Positions 1 through 8,609 of a stretch of DNA of 47,343 nucleotides are shown in pieces; the first letter of the stretch is position 1, and every line of letters starts with the position of its first letter. This DNA is from an uncultured Fretibacterium sp. (GTDB lineage: Bacteria; Synergistota; Synergistia; Synergistales; Aminobacteriaceae), in NCBI GenBank assembly GCA_937900285.1, contig CALCEM010000043.1, positions 1 to 47,343 on the forward strand, read 5' to 3'. The notes under the pieces are model-generated. The model searched no databases and was not told the origin of the DNA. It saw only the letters and a program-made list of their open reading frames with translations. The position numbers and the translations under genes were made by a program.

Positions 1-673
1 TTACTCCTGCAGTACCAATCGCCATAAATATTAAACATAATCCAAATAACGGATAAATTTTCCCGATAACTTTATCAATGGGCAATAACGTTGCTAAGAA
101 ATAATATATTAAAATTACAACTGTTAAAACTTCAGTCCACTTTTTAGCATCCATTCCCCAGACAAGTGAAGCAGCTCCAGAACTTGCGCCAACTGCTCCG
201 CTAGTTCCTTGAGTTACCATCAAGGCCAAAAGCCCGGCGGGTCCAACCATGAAGACGACTCCAACCATTACGAGCAATACAACTGAGAAAATTCTCATTA
301 TATTTTTCATGAAGCCGCCCAAATATCGCCCGGTGATCTCTGAAACGCTCGCGCCATCGTTACGCATCGAAAGCATTCCGACTAAATAATCATGAACAGC
401 TCCGGCGAAAATTGTCCCGAATACTATCCATAAATAAACTTGAGGTCCCCAAATTGCTCCCGTTAAAGCTCCGAAAATCGGTCCGAGTCCAGCAATGTTT
501 AATAACTGGATCAAAAATGCTCTGCCCGGACTAATTGGAACGTAATCAACGCCATCGCGTAATCTAGTACACGGGGTTTCACGGTCATCAGGCCCGAATA
601 CATGCGCCACAAATGTACCGTAAATAAAATAGCCCACAACTAACATTACAAGAGCAGCAAAAAATGTAATCAT
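1..673 (-). CDS. cstA: CstA-family carbon starvation / peptide-pyruvate transporter, N-terminal part
   Basis: Integral membrane transporter of the CstA family, whose members import peptides or pyruvate when carbon is scarce. Only the first 224 codons are inside the window; the frame is still open at base 1. It begins MITFFAALVMLVVGYFIYG and soon reaches FGPDD, DGVDYVP and LLNIAGLGPIFGA, the conserved N-terminal signature of the shorter (about 480-residue) CstA branch. HDYLVGMLSMRNDGAS is a second conserved loop. At least five hydrophobic segments are visible. The ATG at 671-673 is preceded by GGAGG on the minus strand (about 690-694). A six-A run near the start keeps the frame intact. The gene is divergent from clpC across about 180 bases. 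The family is clear; the substrate is not known. Confidence 0.9.
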   Translation of the reverse strand, partial: MITFFAALVMLVVGYFIYGTFVAHVFGPDDRETPCTRLRDGVDYVPISPGRAFLIQLLNIAGLGPIFGALTGAIWGPQVYLWIVFGTIFAGAVHDYLVGMLSMRNDGASVSEITGRYLGGFMKNIMRIFSVVLLVMVGVVFMVGPAGLLALMVTQGTSGAVGASSGAASLVWGMDAKKWTEVLTVVILIYYFLATLLPIDKVIGKIYPLFGLCLIFMAIGTAGV

Positions 674-851
674 GATTAAAAATTTTTCCTCCTTATCGTT
701 TAAGAATGTGTTGACTTGTAAAGTGTAATATTTTTAAATTTTTATGCAAGAATTTTTTTAATTTAACAAATATTGACATTATGTGTTATATTTCACCCGT
801 TATGATTAAGATTAATTTAATTTAAAAACAAAAGGAGCAGATGTAAATTTG

Positions 852-3323
852 ATGTGGCAATTTTTCACAGAACGAGGCAGGCGTGTTATTCAGTTAGCTC
901 ATCAGGAAGCGTTACAGATGGGGCACTCAATGGTTGAGCCGGAACATTTATTACTTGGAATTTTGCAGGAAGGCGGAGGGATCGGGTGTCAGGCTCTTGT
1001 TGAGTTGGGCGTTGACCCTGAAATTTTATCAGCGAGAATCCGCGATTTAATAGGACATTCAAATAACGTTCAGCCTAAAAATATAGACCTCCCGATAAGT
1101 CCAAGAATGAAGCGCGCAATGGAACTCGCAATGATGGAAGCCAGAAAATTGGGCGTTAATTTTGTTGACACTGAACATATTTTATTAGGAATTTTGGCGG
1201 ATGATTCTGGTTTAGTAGTTCAGCAATTTTTGTCTATGGGTTTAACTCCGCTTGCAGTTTTGAGACAAATTAACGAATTAAGCGACGAACATAATAAAAA
1301 TTCTCAAGGGATTAAAAATAATAATTCCAGCCAAAATAAACGCCGTAAAATAAAAACTCCAACGCTTGATCAACACGGAACGGATTTAACGGAGCTTGCT
1401 AGAAATGGCGAATTAGATCCGGTGATCGGACGCGAAAAAGAAATTAAAAGAGTTATGCAGGTTTTATGCCGCCGAACAAAAAGCAATCCCGTTTTAATTG
1501 GCGATCCAGGAGTCGGAAAAACTGCGGTTGTCGAAGGTTTAGCGAATCAAATAGCGTCAGGAAATGTCCCGGAACCTCTTCAAGATAAAAGAATTATACA
1601 GCTTAATATGGGCATGTTAGTGGCAGGCACAAAATATCGCGGAGAATTTGAAGAGAGATTGAAGAAAATCATAAAGGAATTAACGGACAGTGAAGGCGGA
1701 ATAATTTTATTTGTCGATGAAGTTCACACGATAATCGGAGCAGGCAGCGCAGAAGGTACAAACGATGCAGCAGATATTTTAAAACCAAGTTTAGCGCGCG
1801 GAATATTTCAATTAATCGGAGCGACCACACATGACGAATACAGAAAATATGTTGAAAAAGATGCAGCACTTGAGCGCAGATTCCAGCCTGTACACGTTGA
1901 TGAGCCTTCAGTTGATGATGCAGTGTTAATTTTAAAAGGCTTGCGCGATAAATATGAAAATCATCATCAAGTAATTTTTACGGATTCTGCAATTAATGCG
2001 GCTGCTCAATTATCATCAAGATATATTAACGACAGATTTTTACCGGACAAAGGAATTGATTTAATTGATGAAGCCGGCGCGAGAACTCGTTTAAAATCGC
2101 TTGAACCGCCGGAATATATTAAGAATATCGAGAAACAAATTGAAGATGTGCGCAAACAAAAAGAAAACGCAGTACACTCCGAAAAATACGAACGCGCTAC
2201 AGAATTACGGGACAAAGAACGCAAATTAAGCGAGGAATTAGACACGGAGTTAAACAACTGGAAGACAAATAAAAAAATTGAACGAGTTGAAATTACTGCT
2301 GAAGATATTGCTTCAGTTGTAGCTGAACAGACTGGAGTGCCGGTAAAACAATTAACGGAAGCTGAAACGGAAAGATTATTAAAAATGGAAGCTGAAATTT
2401 CAAAAAGATTAATCGGCCAAGATGAAGCAGTCAGCGCAGTATCAAGAGCAATAAGACGAGCCAGAACGGGTTTAAGAGATCCGCGAAGACCTATCGGAAG
2501 TTTTTTATTTATGGGTCCGACTGGTGTAGGTAAAACTGAGCTTGCGAGATGTCTGGCAAAATTTTTATTCGGTAAAGAGGACGCAATGATACGCATTGAC
2601 ATGAGCGAATTCATGGAACGTCACGAAGTTTCTAAATTAGTCGGAGCGCCTCCCGGTTACGTTGGATTTGATAACGGCGGAAAATTAACGGAATCAGTCA
2701 GGCGTAAACCGTACAGCGTAATTTTATTTGACGAGATCGAAAAGGCTCACCCCGAAGTTTTTAATATTTTGCTGCAAATTTTGGACGACGGCAGATTAAC
2801 GGACGGTCAAGGCCGTAAAATAGATTTTCGCAACACTGTAATAATTATGACGAGCAATGTCGGAGCAAAAGAAGCTCAACAGGGTAATTCTTTAGGATTT
2901 GGGACGAGTGCCGAAAATATGAGCGAGCGTGATTTTGAGAGATCGAAAAATATTATTTTAGATGAGGCAAATAAATTATTTAGGCCGGAATTTTTAAACA
3001 GAATTGATGAAATTGCTGTGTTTAGACCTTTAACGCGAGATAATTTATTGAAGATAGTTGACACGATGTTAAACGAATTATCTGACAGGCTCGACACTCA
3101 AGGATTAAAAATAAATGTTAACGATGAAGTTAAATCTAAAATTCTCGAAAAAGGTTTTAAACCAAAATACGGAGCGAGGCCGTTACGCAGGGCAATTCAG
3201 TCAATGCTTGAGGACAGGTTGGCAGATTTCATGCTGAGTGAAAAAATTTCTGAAGGCTCTGAACTCAATATAAAATTAGACGGCGAAGACTTAAAATGCG
3301 AAGTAGCTACAACTAACGTGTAA
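852..3323 (+). CDS. clpC: ATP-dependent Clp protease ATPase subunit ClpC
   Basis: Hsp100 unfoldase that feeds substrates to ClpP in the cytoplasm. Order of domains: duplicated Clp N-domain (about residues 1-145), a charged linker, AAA module 1 with Walker A GDPGVGKT (about 217) and Walker B LFVDEVH (about 286), a UVR-like coiled middle domain around YERATELRDKERKL (about 440), AAA module 2 with GPTGVGKT (about 555), and a Clp C-terminal D2-small domain. The middle domain and length (823 residues) fit ClpC rather than ClpA or ClpB. The frame could start at TTG 849 or ATG 852. GGAG at 834-837 is nearer the TTG, but the family usually begins with Met-Met or Met, so ATG is preferred. An ATGTAA lies at 841-846. 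No CtsR-type operator was recognised, and no mcsA/mcsB or clpP is adjacent. TTGACA at 773-778 and TATGAT at 801-806 are too far apart (22 bases) for a confident promoter. Confidence 0.97.
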   Translation: MWQFFTERGRRVIQLAHQEALQMGHSMVEPEHLLLGILQEGGGIGCQALVELGVDPEILSARIRDLIGHSNNVQPKNIDLPISPRMKRAMELAMMEARKLGVNFVDTEHILLGILADDSGLVVQQFLSMGLTPLAVLRQINELSDEHNKNSQGIKNNNSSQNKRRKIKTPTLDQHGTDLTELARNGELDPVIGREKEIKRVMQVLCRRTKSNPVLIGDPGVGKTAVVEGLANQIASGNVPEPLQDKRIIQLNMGMLVAGTKYRGEFEERLKKIIKELTDSEGGIILFVDEVHTIIGAGSAEGTNDAADILKPSLARGIFQLIGATTHDEYRKYVEKDAALERRFQPVHVDEPSVDDAVLILKGLRDKYENHHQVIFTDSAINAAAQLSSRYINDRFLPDKGIDLIDEAGARTRLKSLEPPEYIKNIEKQIEDVRKQKENAVHSEKYERATELRDKERKLSEELDTELNNWKTNKKIERVEITAEDIASVVAEQTGVPVKQLTEAETERLLKMEAEISKRLIGQDEAVSAVSRAIRRARTGLRDPRRPIGSFLFMGPTGVGKTELARCLAKFLFGKEDAMIRIDMSEFMERHEVSKLVGAPPGYVGFDNGGKLTESVRRKPYSVILFDEIEKAHPEVFNILLQILDDGRLTDGQGRKIDFRNTVIIMTSNVGAKEAQQGNSLGFGTSAENMSERDFERSKNIILDEANKLFRPEFLNRIDEIAVFRPLTRDNLLKIVDTMLNELSDRLDTQGLKINVNDEVKSKILEKGFKPKYGARPLRRAIQSMLEDRLADFMLSEKISEGSELNIKLDGEDLKCEVATTNV

Positions 3324-3362
3324 TAAATTTGCGCTTGGGAATTTATAAAGGGGGTTTAATTT

Positions 3363-4061
3363 ATGAAATTATTTAAATTAAAATTTGCGTTGGCTTTTTC
3401 GATAATTATTATTTTTGCGTCGAGTGTTTTTGCGAATCGCGACACTGATTTATTGAAGGCCGTCAAAAATCCAAAAGCTACACCAGCGCAAATAACTAAA
3501 TTAATAAAATCCGGCGCAAAAGTTAACGCTAAAGATAAAAAGGGCTTAACCGTTTTAATGTTGGCCTTAAAAAATAATGCTAAACCTGAAATAATAAAAA
3601 TTCTCATTGATTCCGGTGCAGATGTTCAAGCTAAAACTAAAAAGGATTTTACAAATTTAATGCGAGCTGCTGAAAAAACAAAATATCCCGAAGTTATAAA
3701 AATTTTGGTTGAAGCTGGAATTGATGTAAACGCTAAAGATCAGGAAGGCGTAACGGCTTTAATGTTTGCTGCTGCCGGCAATAATGATCCTGAAATTATA
3801 AAAACTCTGATAAATTCCGGAGCAGAAATTAATTTAAAAGATAATTACGGCGAAAGTGCTTTAATGTGGGCTGTGATTAATTATAATAGTCATGGCGGGA
3901 AAAATCTCGAAGTTTTAAGAATTTTGGCGCGTTCCGGAGCTGATCTTCACGCTAGAAATTACGAAGGAAAATCGCCAATAACCGAAATAAGAGATCAGGG
4001 AGCCGGAAAAATAATGATTAATGCAGCCTCAGAATACGTAATGGAAACACAAAATAAATAA
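3363..4061 (+). CDS. Exported ankyrin-repeat protein
   Basis: A 232-residue protein with a typical signal peptide (KLKFALAFSIIIIFASSVFA, cleavage likely after VFA), so it is probably periplasmic. The mature part is four to five ankyrin repeats of about 33 residues, each with a form of (G)xTxLMxAA..., PEIIKxLIxSGAxVNAKD. Ankyrin repeats bind other proteins; no catalytic domain is visible. The start has a strong AAAGGGGG ribosome site about 8 bases upstream. It follows clpC by 39 bases with no obvious terminator between, so the two may share a transcript, and a hairpin follows the stop codon. The partner and role are unknown. Confidence 0.88.
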   Translation: MKLFKLKFALAFSIIIIFASSVFANRDTDLLKAVKNPKATPAQITKLIKSGAKVNAKDKKGLTVLMLALKNNAKPEIIKILIDSGADVQAKTKKDFTNLMRAAEKTKYPEVIKILVEAGIDVNAKDQEGVTALMFAAAGNNDPEIIKTLINSGAEINLKDNYGESALMWAVINYNSHGGKNLEVLRILARSGADLHARNYEGKSPITEIRDQGAGKIMINAASEYVMETQNK

Positions 4062-4071
4062 TTTATATTAT

Positions 4072-4139
4072 CCTGGAATAGATTTCAGAGCGTTACGAAA
4101 TATTTTTTATGATCTATTCCGGGACAATGAATTTTTTTT
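4072..4139 (+). terminator. Probable terminator after the ankyrin gene
   Basis: A 12-bp inverted repeat (4072-4083 with 4112-4123, one G-T pair, arms CCTGGAATAGAT and ATCTATTCCGGG) encloses a 28-base loop and is followed by a T run at 4132-4139. It lies between the convergent ankyrin and maf genes and has T residues only on the plus side. The long loop and the 8-base gap to the T run make it less than ideal. Confidence 0.5.
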
Positions 4140-4719
4140 ACGCGTTTAATAAATTTTCCAGCGTAATATTAAAATTGTTTAGCATTTTCCCAAATTTGCA
4201 CAACGGCAGGCCAACAACGTTATAATAATCGCCTTTGATATATTCAATTAATAACGAGCCTAAACCCTGAACAGCATAAGCCCCAGCTTTATCGTCACAT
4301 TCTCCGGATGATATATAAGCTTTAATTTGAGCTTGATTTAATTCACGGAATTTTACGCATGAGATTTCGACATCAGAAATTAATTTATTATTTTCGCGCA
4401 ACGCTATCCCCGTTAAAACTTTATGCTCACGACCCTGCAATAAATTTAACATTCTGAAAGCGTCATCACGGTTTTTTGGTTTGCCTAAAATTTCATTTTC
4501 AATTACTACGATCGTGTCAGCCGCTAAAATTATTTTATTGCTTATGTTTATCGAATTGGCTTTTAATTCCGCGAGCCTCTTACATAAATTTTCAGGAGAC
4601 TCATCATTTAAAATTTTTTCGTCCGCATTGGGCTTTATTATTTCAAACTCGATCCCCAAACTTTTTAATAATTCTTTTCGTCTGGGACTTCCCGAAGCTA
4701 AAATTATTTTCACGGGCAT
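4138..4719 (-). CDS. maf: Maf-family nucleoside triphosphate pyrophosphatase
   Basis: Cytoplasmic house-cleaning enzyme of the Maf/YhdE family that hydrolyses dTTP/UTP and modified nucleotides to monophosphates; the family is also linked to septum formation. Signature motifs are present: SGSPRRKELL at residue 9, AADT in the middle, DKAGAYAVQG and YYNVVGLPL towards the C-terminus. The length of 193 residues is normal. ATG start. It is the last gene of a minus-strand run: uppP ends one base before this start, so the two are probably translationally coupled, and rnj lies upstream. Confidence 0.95.
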   Translation of the reverse strand: MPVKIILASGSPRRKELLKSLGIEFEIIKPNADEKILNDESPENLCKRLAELKANSINISNKIILAADTIVVIENEILGKPKNRDDAFRMLNLLQGREHKVLTGIALRENNKLISDVEISCVKFRELNQAQIKAYISSGECDDKAGAYAVQGLGSLLIEYIKGDYYNVVGLPLCKFGKMLNNFNITLENLLNA

Positions 4720-4720
4720 T

Positions 4721-5536
4721 TTAAAAAATCCTCAATGACATTAACACCGTTACAGCTCCGATTATTAAGCAATATAATCCGAAATACGGCCATTTACCAG
4801 AAATTACGAGCTTACGCATTAAATTCAGTGCCAAAAGTCCAAATACAAACGCTACAATTAAACCAATTACCCAACCGGATGGCAGATAAATTATTTCATC
4901 GGATTTAAAAATTTTTATCGCCTCGAGCAAACTCGCTCCCAAAACTGCAGGAACAGAAATTACAAATGAAAAACTGAACGCCTCAATTATTTCCATTCCC
5001 ATTAACAGCCCCGCAGCCATCGTTAAACCTGAACGAGATACGCCCGGCAAAACTGCTACACCTTGAGCAATCCCAATCACAACAGCTATTAAATACGGTG
5101 AAAAATTTTTATTCTCACGCGAAATTAACGGAACAAAAGCCAAAATTATACCAGTGAAAATTAACCCGCTCCCGACCAGTAATGTAGAACTCATCATTTC
5201 TTCAACAATTTTTCTCAACGGAAGGCCGATTAATCCAGTTATAACCGTTGCTATTATTATCATCCAGCCGTATGTCCAGCCAGCTTCCTTTTTAGATTTA
5301 GATTTAAACCAGCCTTTAAACCAGTCGGAAATAATCATAAAAACATCTTTCGCGAAAAATATTAAAATTACTAGAACGGTCGCGCAATGTAAAAATAAAT
5401 CAAACGTCACTAAATTTTCACTGTTCAAATTAAAAAAATTCTGCAAAATTGCTAAATGTCCGGAACTGCTCACCGGCAAAAATTCACAAATTCCTTGAAC
5501 CGCTCCCAAAATTAAAGTATTTAAATCATATTCCAA
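4721..5536 (-). CDS. uppP: Undecaprenyl-diphosphatase (BacA/UppP)
   Basis: Membrane phosphatase that recycles undecaprenyl pyrophosphate to the monophosphate lipid carrier used for peptidoglycan and surface polysaccharides; it is also the bacitracin-resistance protein BacA. The two family signatures are present: ...CEFLPVSSSGH at about residues 17-27 and PGVSRSG in the second half. About eight hydrophobic segments fill the 271 residues, which is the usual length. The start is TTG at 5534-5536, with AGGAG about 11 bases upstream; no ATG fits the conserved N-terminus. It sits 31 bases after rnj and directly before maf in an apparent operon. Confidence 0.96.
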   Translation of the reverse strand: MEYDLNTLILGAVQGICEFLPVSSSGHLAILQNFFNLNSENLVTFDLFLHCATVLVILIFFAKDVFMIISDWFKGWFKSKSKKEAGWTYGWMIIIATVITGLIGLPLRKIVEEMMSSTLLVGSGLIFTGIILAFVPLISRENKNFSPYLIAVVIGIAQGVAVLPGVSRSGLTMAAGLLMGMEIIEAFSFSFVISVPAVLGASLLEAIKIFKSDEIIYLPSGWVIGLIVAFVFGLLALNLMRKLVISGKWPYFGLYCLIIGAVTVLMSLRIF

Positions 5537-5567
5537 TTTTTATAACACTCCTTAAAAATAAAAAAAA

Positions 5568-7325
5568 TTAAAAAAATTCTTTCTCGTAATCCGAATTATC
5601 ATAATAATATCCCGGACGCTTTACGGAAATTACGGGCATCACAACTGCAAACGATGAATTACGTTTTCTTAATACGTCCCGGATTTTAGATTTAATATTT
5701 TTTTTCAGCGAGTCTATATTTACGCGGCTTCCTGCAAATTCTTTTATTGCGTTTTCTGCTGCTGCATAAAGTTCGTTATAAACTTCGTGAATGTCATCAG
5801 CTATAAATACTCCTTGCGTTTCGATTGCTACAGGCGATAATAAATTTCCTCTGTCGTCAATTGCCACACCGATCATTAAAATTCCATCCTCTGAAATTTC
5901 CCGGCGTTCTTTCATAATTTCGGATTTTATTCCGCTTACTGCATTGCCGTCAACTAAAACCGCACCAGATTGAACATGCTCCCGGCGTTTGGGAAAATTT
6001 CCGCGAGTAAAAGTTAAAACTTCACCATTTGACAATATAAAAATATTTCTCGCATTCATCCCGACTTCTTGAGCTAATTGAGAATGTCTGATCATATGTC
6101 TGTATTCGCCGTGAACTGGTATAAAATATTGTGGCCTGACTAAATTCAAAATAATTTTTAATTCTTCGCTCGAAGCATGGCCGGAAACATGTATATTTTT
6201 ATCTCGTTCGTAAACTACTTCGCAGCCGGTTTCAAATAATCTGTTAATAGTCCCGTAAACTAATTTTTCATTTCCCGGAATAATCGAAGCTAATAAAAAT
6301 ACTACGTCATGTTCACCCAAAGTAATTAATTTATTTTCGCCTTTACTCATTGTTACGAGTCCTGAAAATGGTTCGCCCTGACTTCCAGTTGTCATTATTA
6401 CGAGCTGGTTATTAGGATAACGCCAAATGTCTTCGATTTGAATTAAAATTTTAGGGTCAATTTTCAAATATCCTAAATCCCGCGATAATTCTACATTACG
6501 GATCATGCTCCGGCCCATGAAGGCGATTTTACGATTAAATTTACTTGCGGCATCTGCGACCTGTTGTATTCTGTGTATATTTGTAGCGAACGATGAAACT
6601 ATTATGCGGCGCGATTTATAATTTCTGAATAAATTTTCAAGCGTTAAAGAAATAATTTTTTCTGATTGAGTAAAACCTTTTTTTTCTGCGTTAGTGCTGT
6701 CGGAACATAATAATAAAATTCCTTTGTCTCCTTCTTCTGCAAATGCTCCGTAATCTGTCATTCGTCCATCAACCGGAGTGCTGTCAAGTTTAAAATCTCC
6801 AGTGTGAATAATTCTGCCTAAAGGTGTTTCGATTGAAAGCGCTACACAGTCCGGAATTGAATGAGCTACGGCAATAAATCTTATTCTGAATGATCCAATT
6901 TCGATAATTTCCCCTGCTCTTATCTCGTTAAAATCTGGTGAACATTCCGGGCAGTCCTCAAGAAATTTATTTTTAATTAATCCGATCGTTAATTTAGTCG
7001 CGTAAATGGGAGCGTCAATTTTTGGCATAACATAGGGTAATGCTCCAGTATGATCTTCATGGCCGTGAGTTATTATGATCGCTAGAATTTTATTTTTATT
7101 GGCCTCCAAATACGAAATATCCGGGACAATATAATCAATTCCAGGTAAATCGCTGTCAGGAAATTTTAAACCGCAATCGATCACGATCATTTCATTTTTA
7201 TATTCCAGGACGTACATATTTTTTCCTATTTCGCCGAGTCCGCCGAGAGCAATAAAATTTAAACGTTCTTTAAGCGAAAAATTTGCGTGTCTTCGGTGTG
7301 GTTTATTAATATTTTTTTCGTTCAA
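5568..7325 (-). CDS. rnj: Ribonuclease J
   Basis: Metallo-beta-lactamase/beta-CASP ribonuclease with endo- and 5'-3' exonuclease activity in mRNA decay and rRNA processing. The zinc-binding motif HGHEDHTGALPY (about residues 86-97), the later HTGDFKLD, the beta-CASP region with a TTGSQGEP motif and the HVSGHAS motif are all intact. The C-terminal RNase J domain is also present. At 585 residues it is of normal size. The start is TTG at 7323-7325 behind GGAGGA at a spacing of about 9; the first 15 residues are a basic extension (NKPHRRHAN). It heads the rnj-uppP-maf operon. A minus-strand TATAAT (plus-strand ATTATA, 7421-7426) about 100 bases upstream is a possible -10 box. Confidence 0.96.
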   Translation of the reverse strand: MNEKNINKPHRRHANFSLKERLNFIALGGLGEIGKNMYVLEYKNEMIVIDCGLKFPDSDLPGIDYIVPDISYLEANKNKILAIIITHGHEDHTGALPYVMPKIDAPIYATKLTIGLIKNKFLEDCPECSPDFNEIRAGEIIEIGSFRIRFIAVAHSIPDCVALSIETPLGRIIHTGDFKLDSTPVDGRMTDYGAFAEEGDKGILLLCSDSTNAEKKGFTQSEKIISLTLENLFRNYKSRRIIVSSFATNIHRIQQVADAASKFNRKIAFMGRSMIRNVELSRDLGYLKIDPKILIQIEDIWRYPNNQLVIMTTGSQGEPFSGLVTMSKGENKLITLGEHDVVFLLASIIPGNEKLVYGTINRLFETGCEVVYERDKNIHVSGHASSEELKIILNLVRPQYFIPVHGEYRHMIRHSQLAQEVGMNARNIFILSNGEVLTFTRGNFPKRREHVQSGAVLVDGNAVSGIKSEIMKERREISEDGILMIGVAIDDRGNLLSPVAIETQGVFIADDIHEVYNELYAAAENAIKEFAGSRVNIDSLKKNIKSKIRDVLRKRNSSFAVVMPVISVKRPGYYYDNSDYEKEFF

Positions 7326-7464
7326 AAGTTTAATTCCTCCTGTTTATAAAATTTTTGAATTTATATTTTTATTTTATTTTATGCTCTTAAATTCAGTAAT
7401 TTAATATTCAACTTGCAGAAATTATATATAATTGTTTGATTTATTGCAGGAATGAGCTTATAAA

Positions 7465-7493
7465 TTTTTATATATTGTGAGCAGGAATATAAT
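7465..7493 (+). promoter_or_regulatory. Possible promoter of the acyltransferase gene
   Basis: A perfect TATAAT lies at 7488-7493, about 50 bases before the acyltransferase start, in the 216-base divergent region between rnj and this gene. The -35 position (7465-7470, TTTTTA) is weak. A GGGAG ribosome site follows at 7524-7528. The rest of this gap is A+T-rich with nothing else recognisable. Confidence 0.35.
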
Positions 7494-7541
7494 TTTTTAA
7501 TTGCTTAATGTAAATAAATTTTTGGGAGATGGTTTCAGGCA

Positions 7542-8508
7542 ATGATGATTAAAAAAGGGCGTTCAAAAGAAATTGATGCTGCGCGAGGTGTAGGAATAAT
7601 TCTCGTAGTGTTAGGACATTGTATAAGAGGCATGGCAGGGAGTCATTTGAGCGAAAATGTAATTTTTAAAACGCTTGATGATTTTTTATACTCGTTTCAT
7701 ATGCCGTTAATATTTTTTATATCTGGTGTAGTCTCGTTGAAAATTTTAAATTTCGATCGGGAGCATAGGCATAATTATATTAAATCGCGTTTTATAAGAT
7801 TAATGATCCCGTATATTATCGTTACTTTATTGTACACGCCGTTTATTTTGTTTCTGTCAAAATTTGCAAACTCACCGTATGATATAAAAAAATTTCCGTT
7901 GGTTTTGCTCGGTCAAAGTCCTTACGGTGTATTATGGTTTTCATATTCGTTATTTTTGATTCAGGCTTTCGCAGGAAAATTTGCCAATGAAAATAATTTA
8001 CCGCTTATGATTTTTATCAGTCCCATCATATTGAGCGTAATGAATGCTTTCACGAATAAAACAGGCATAAATTTATATAGTATTTCGAATGCTTTTATAA
8101 ATTGTCCGTTCTTTATGCTTGGTATTTGGTTCGGTAAACAGAATTGCCCCCCCCCCCCGTTACGTATATATACCGATATTTATAATTTCTGAAATATTAA
8201 CACTCTCAAAAATACTGCCTTTAAATCAGCTCTGCGCATTCACTGGAATATTAAGCGTTATATTTATAGCTGGTAAATTTCCGTTGCGTCCGTTATGTAT
8301 TGCCGGTAAATATTCTATGGACATTTATATATTTCACGTAATTGTAATGGTCATGTTTAGAATTCCTTTATATTCGATCATGAAAATAAATTTTTATGTC
8401 TGCACGTTAATTCTTTTTGCAGCTGGTGTAATTTTGCCCGTTGTAATATCGCGTTTCATAATTCGAAGATCCAAAATTTTAAAATTGCTTTTACTCGGAA
8501 TGAAATAA
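7542..8508 (+). pseudogene. Membrane O-acyltransferase (acyltransferase-3 family), frame broken at a 12-C run
   Basis: An integral membrane acyltransferase of the OafA/fucose O-acetylase type, likely to acetylate a surface sugar. The N-terminal signature is clear: EIDAARGVGIILVVLGHC near residue 11, then YSFHMPLIFFISG. About nine hydrophobic segments are spread over two frames. The first frame runs from ATG 7542 to a stop at 8190-8192; the second is open from before the C run to 8508. The break falls at the 12-C tract 8147-8158. Removing one C (11 C) joins the frames to give a 321-residue protein of family-typical length. As written, the protein ends after about two thirds with a non-homologous tail. 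The intact remainder and lack of other damage suggest a reversible (phase-variable) gene or a homopolymer read error, not old decay. ATG 7545 is an alternative start. Confidence 0.85.
8147..8158. repeat. Homopolymer of 12 C inside the acyltransferase gene
   Basis: Twelve consecutive C residues in an otherwise A+T-rich window. The tract encodes Pro codons at the end of the first reading frame. With 12 C the downstream half is in the +1 frame; 11, 8 or 14 C would put the two halves in one frame. Tracts like this change length by slipped-strand mispairing and are known contingency switches in surface-modification genes. Confidence 0.95.
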
Positions 8509-8510
8509 TA

Positions 8511-8539
8511 AAAAATCCCCTCCAGTTTATGAAGGGGAT
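8511..8539 (-). terminator. Intrinsic terminator after rluD
   Basis: A 7-bp perfect stem (ATCCCCT at 8515-8521 with AGGGGAT at 8533-8539) with an 11-base loop. On the minus strand it is followed by a T run (plus-strand A run 8506-8515). It lies downstream of the minus-strand rluD and immediately after the plus-strand acyltransferase stop, so it separates the two convergent genes. The rest of the gap up to 8609 shows nothing. Confidence 0.65.
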
Positions 8540-8609
8540 CATACTTAATTTAAATTAATTGCGCTCTCTTCCAAATAATCTTAACAAATATAAAAATATA
8601 TTAATGACC

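Noticed and set aside
655..675. Possible frameshift at the start of the cstA-like gene
   Set aside because: The A run is six bases and the frame from the ATG at 671-673 is continuous and matches the family N-terminus.
700..848. CtsR or CIRCE operator, or a standard promoter, upstream of clpC
   Set aside because: No heptad direct repeat or CIRCE inverted repeat was found, and TTGACA at 773 is 22 bases from TATGAT.
2006..2614. A 202-codon minus-strand open frame inside clpC
   Set aside because: Shadow of the strongly conserved ClpC reading frame; no start signals and no recognisable protein.
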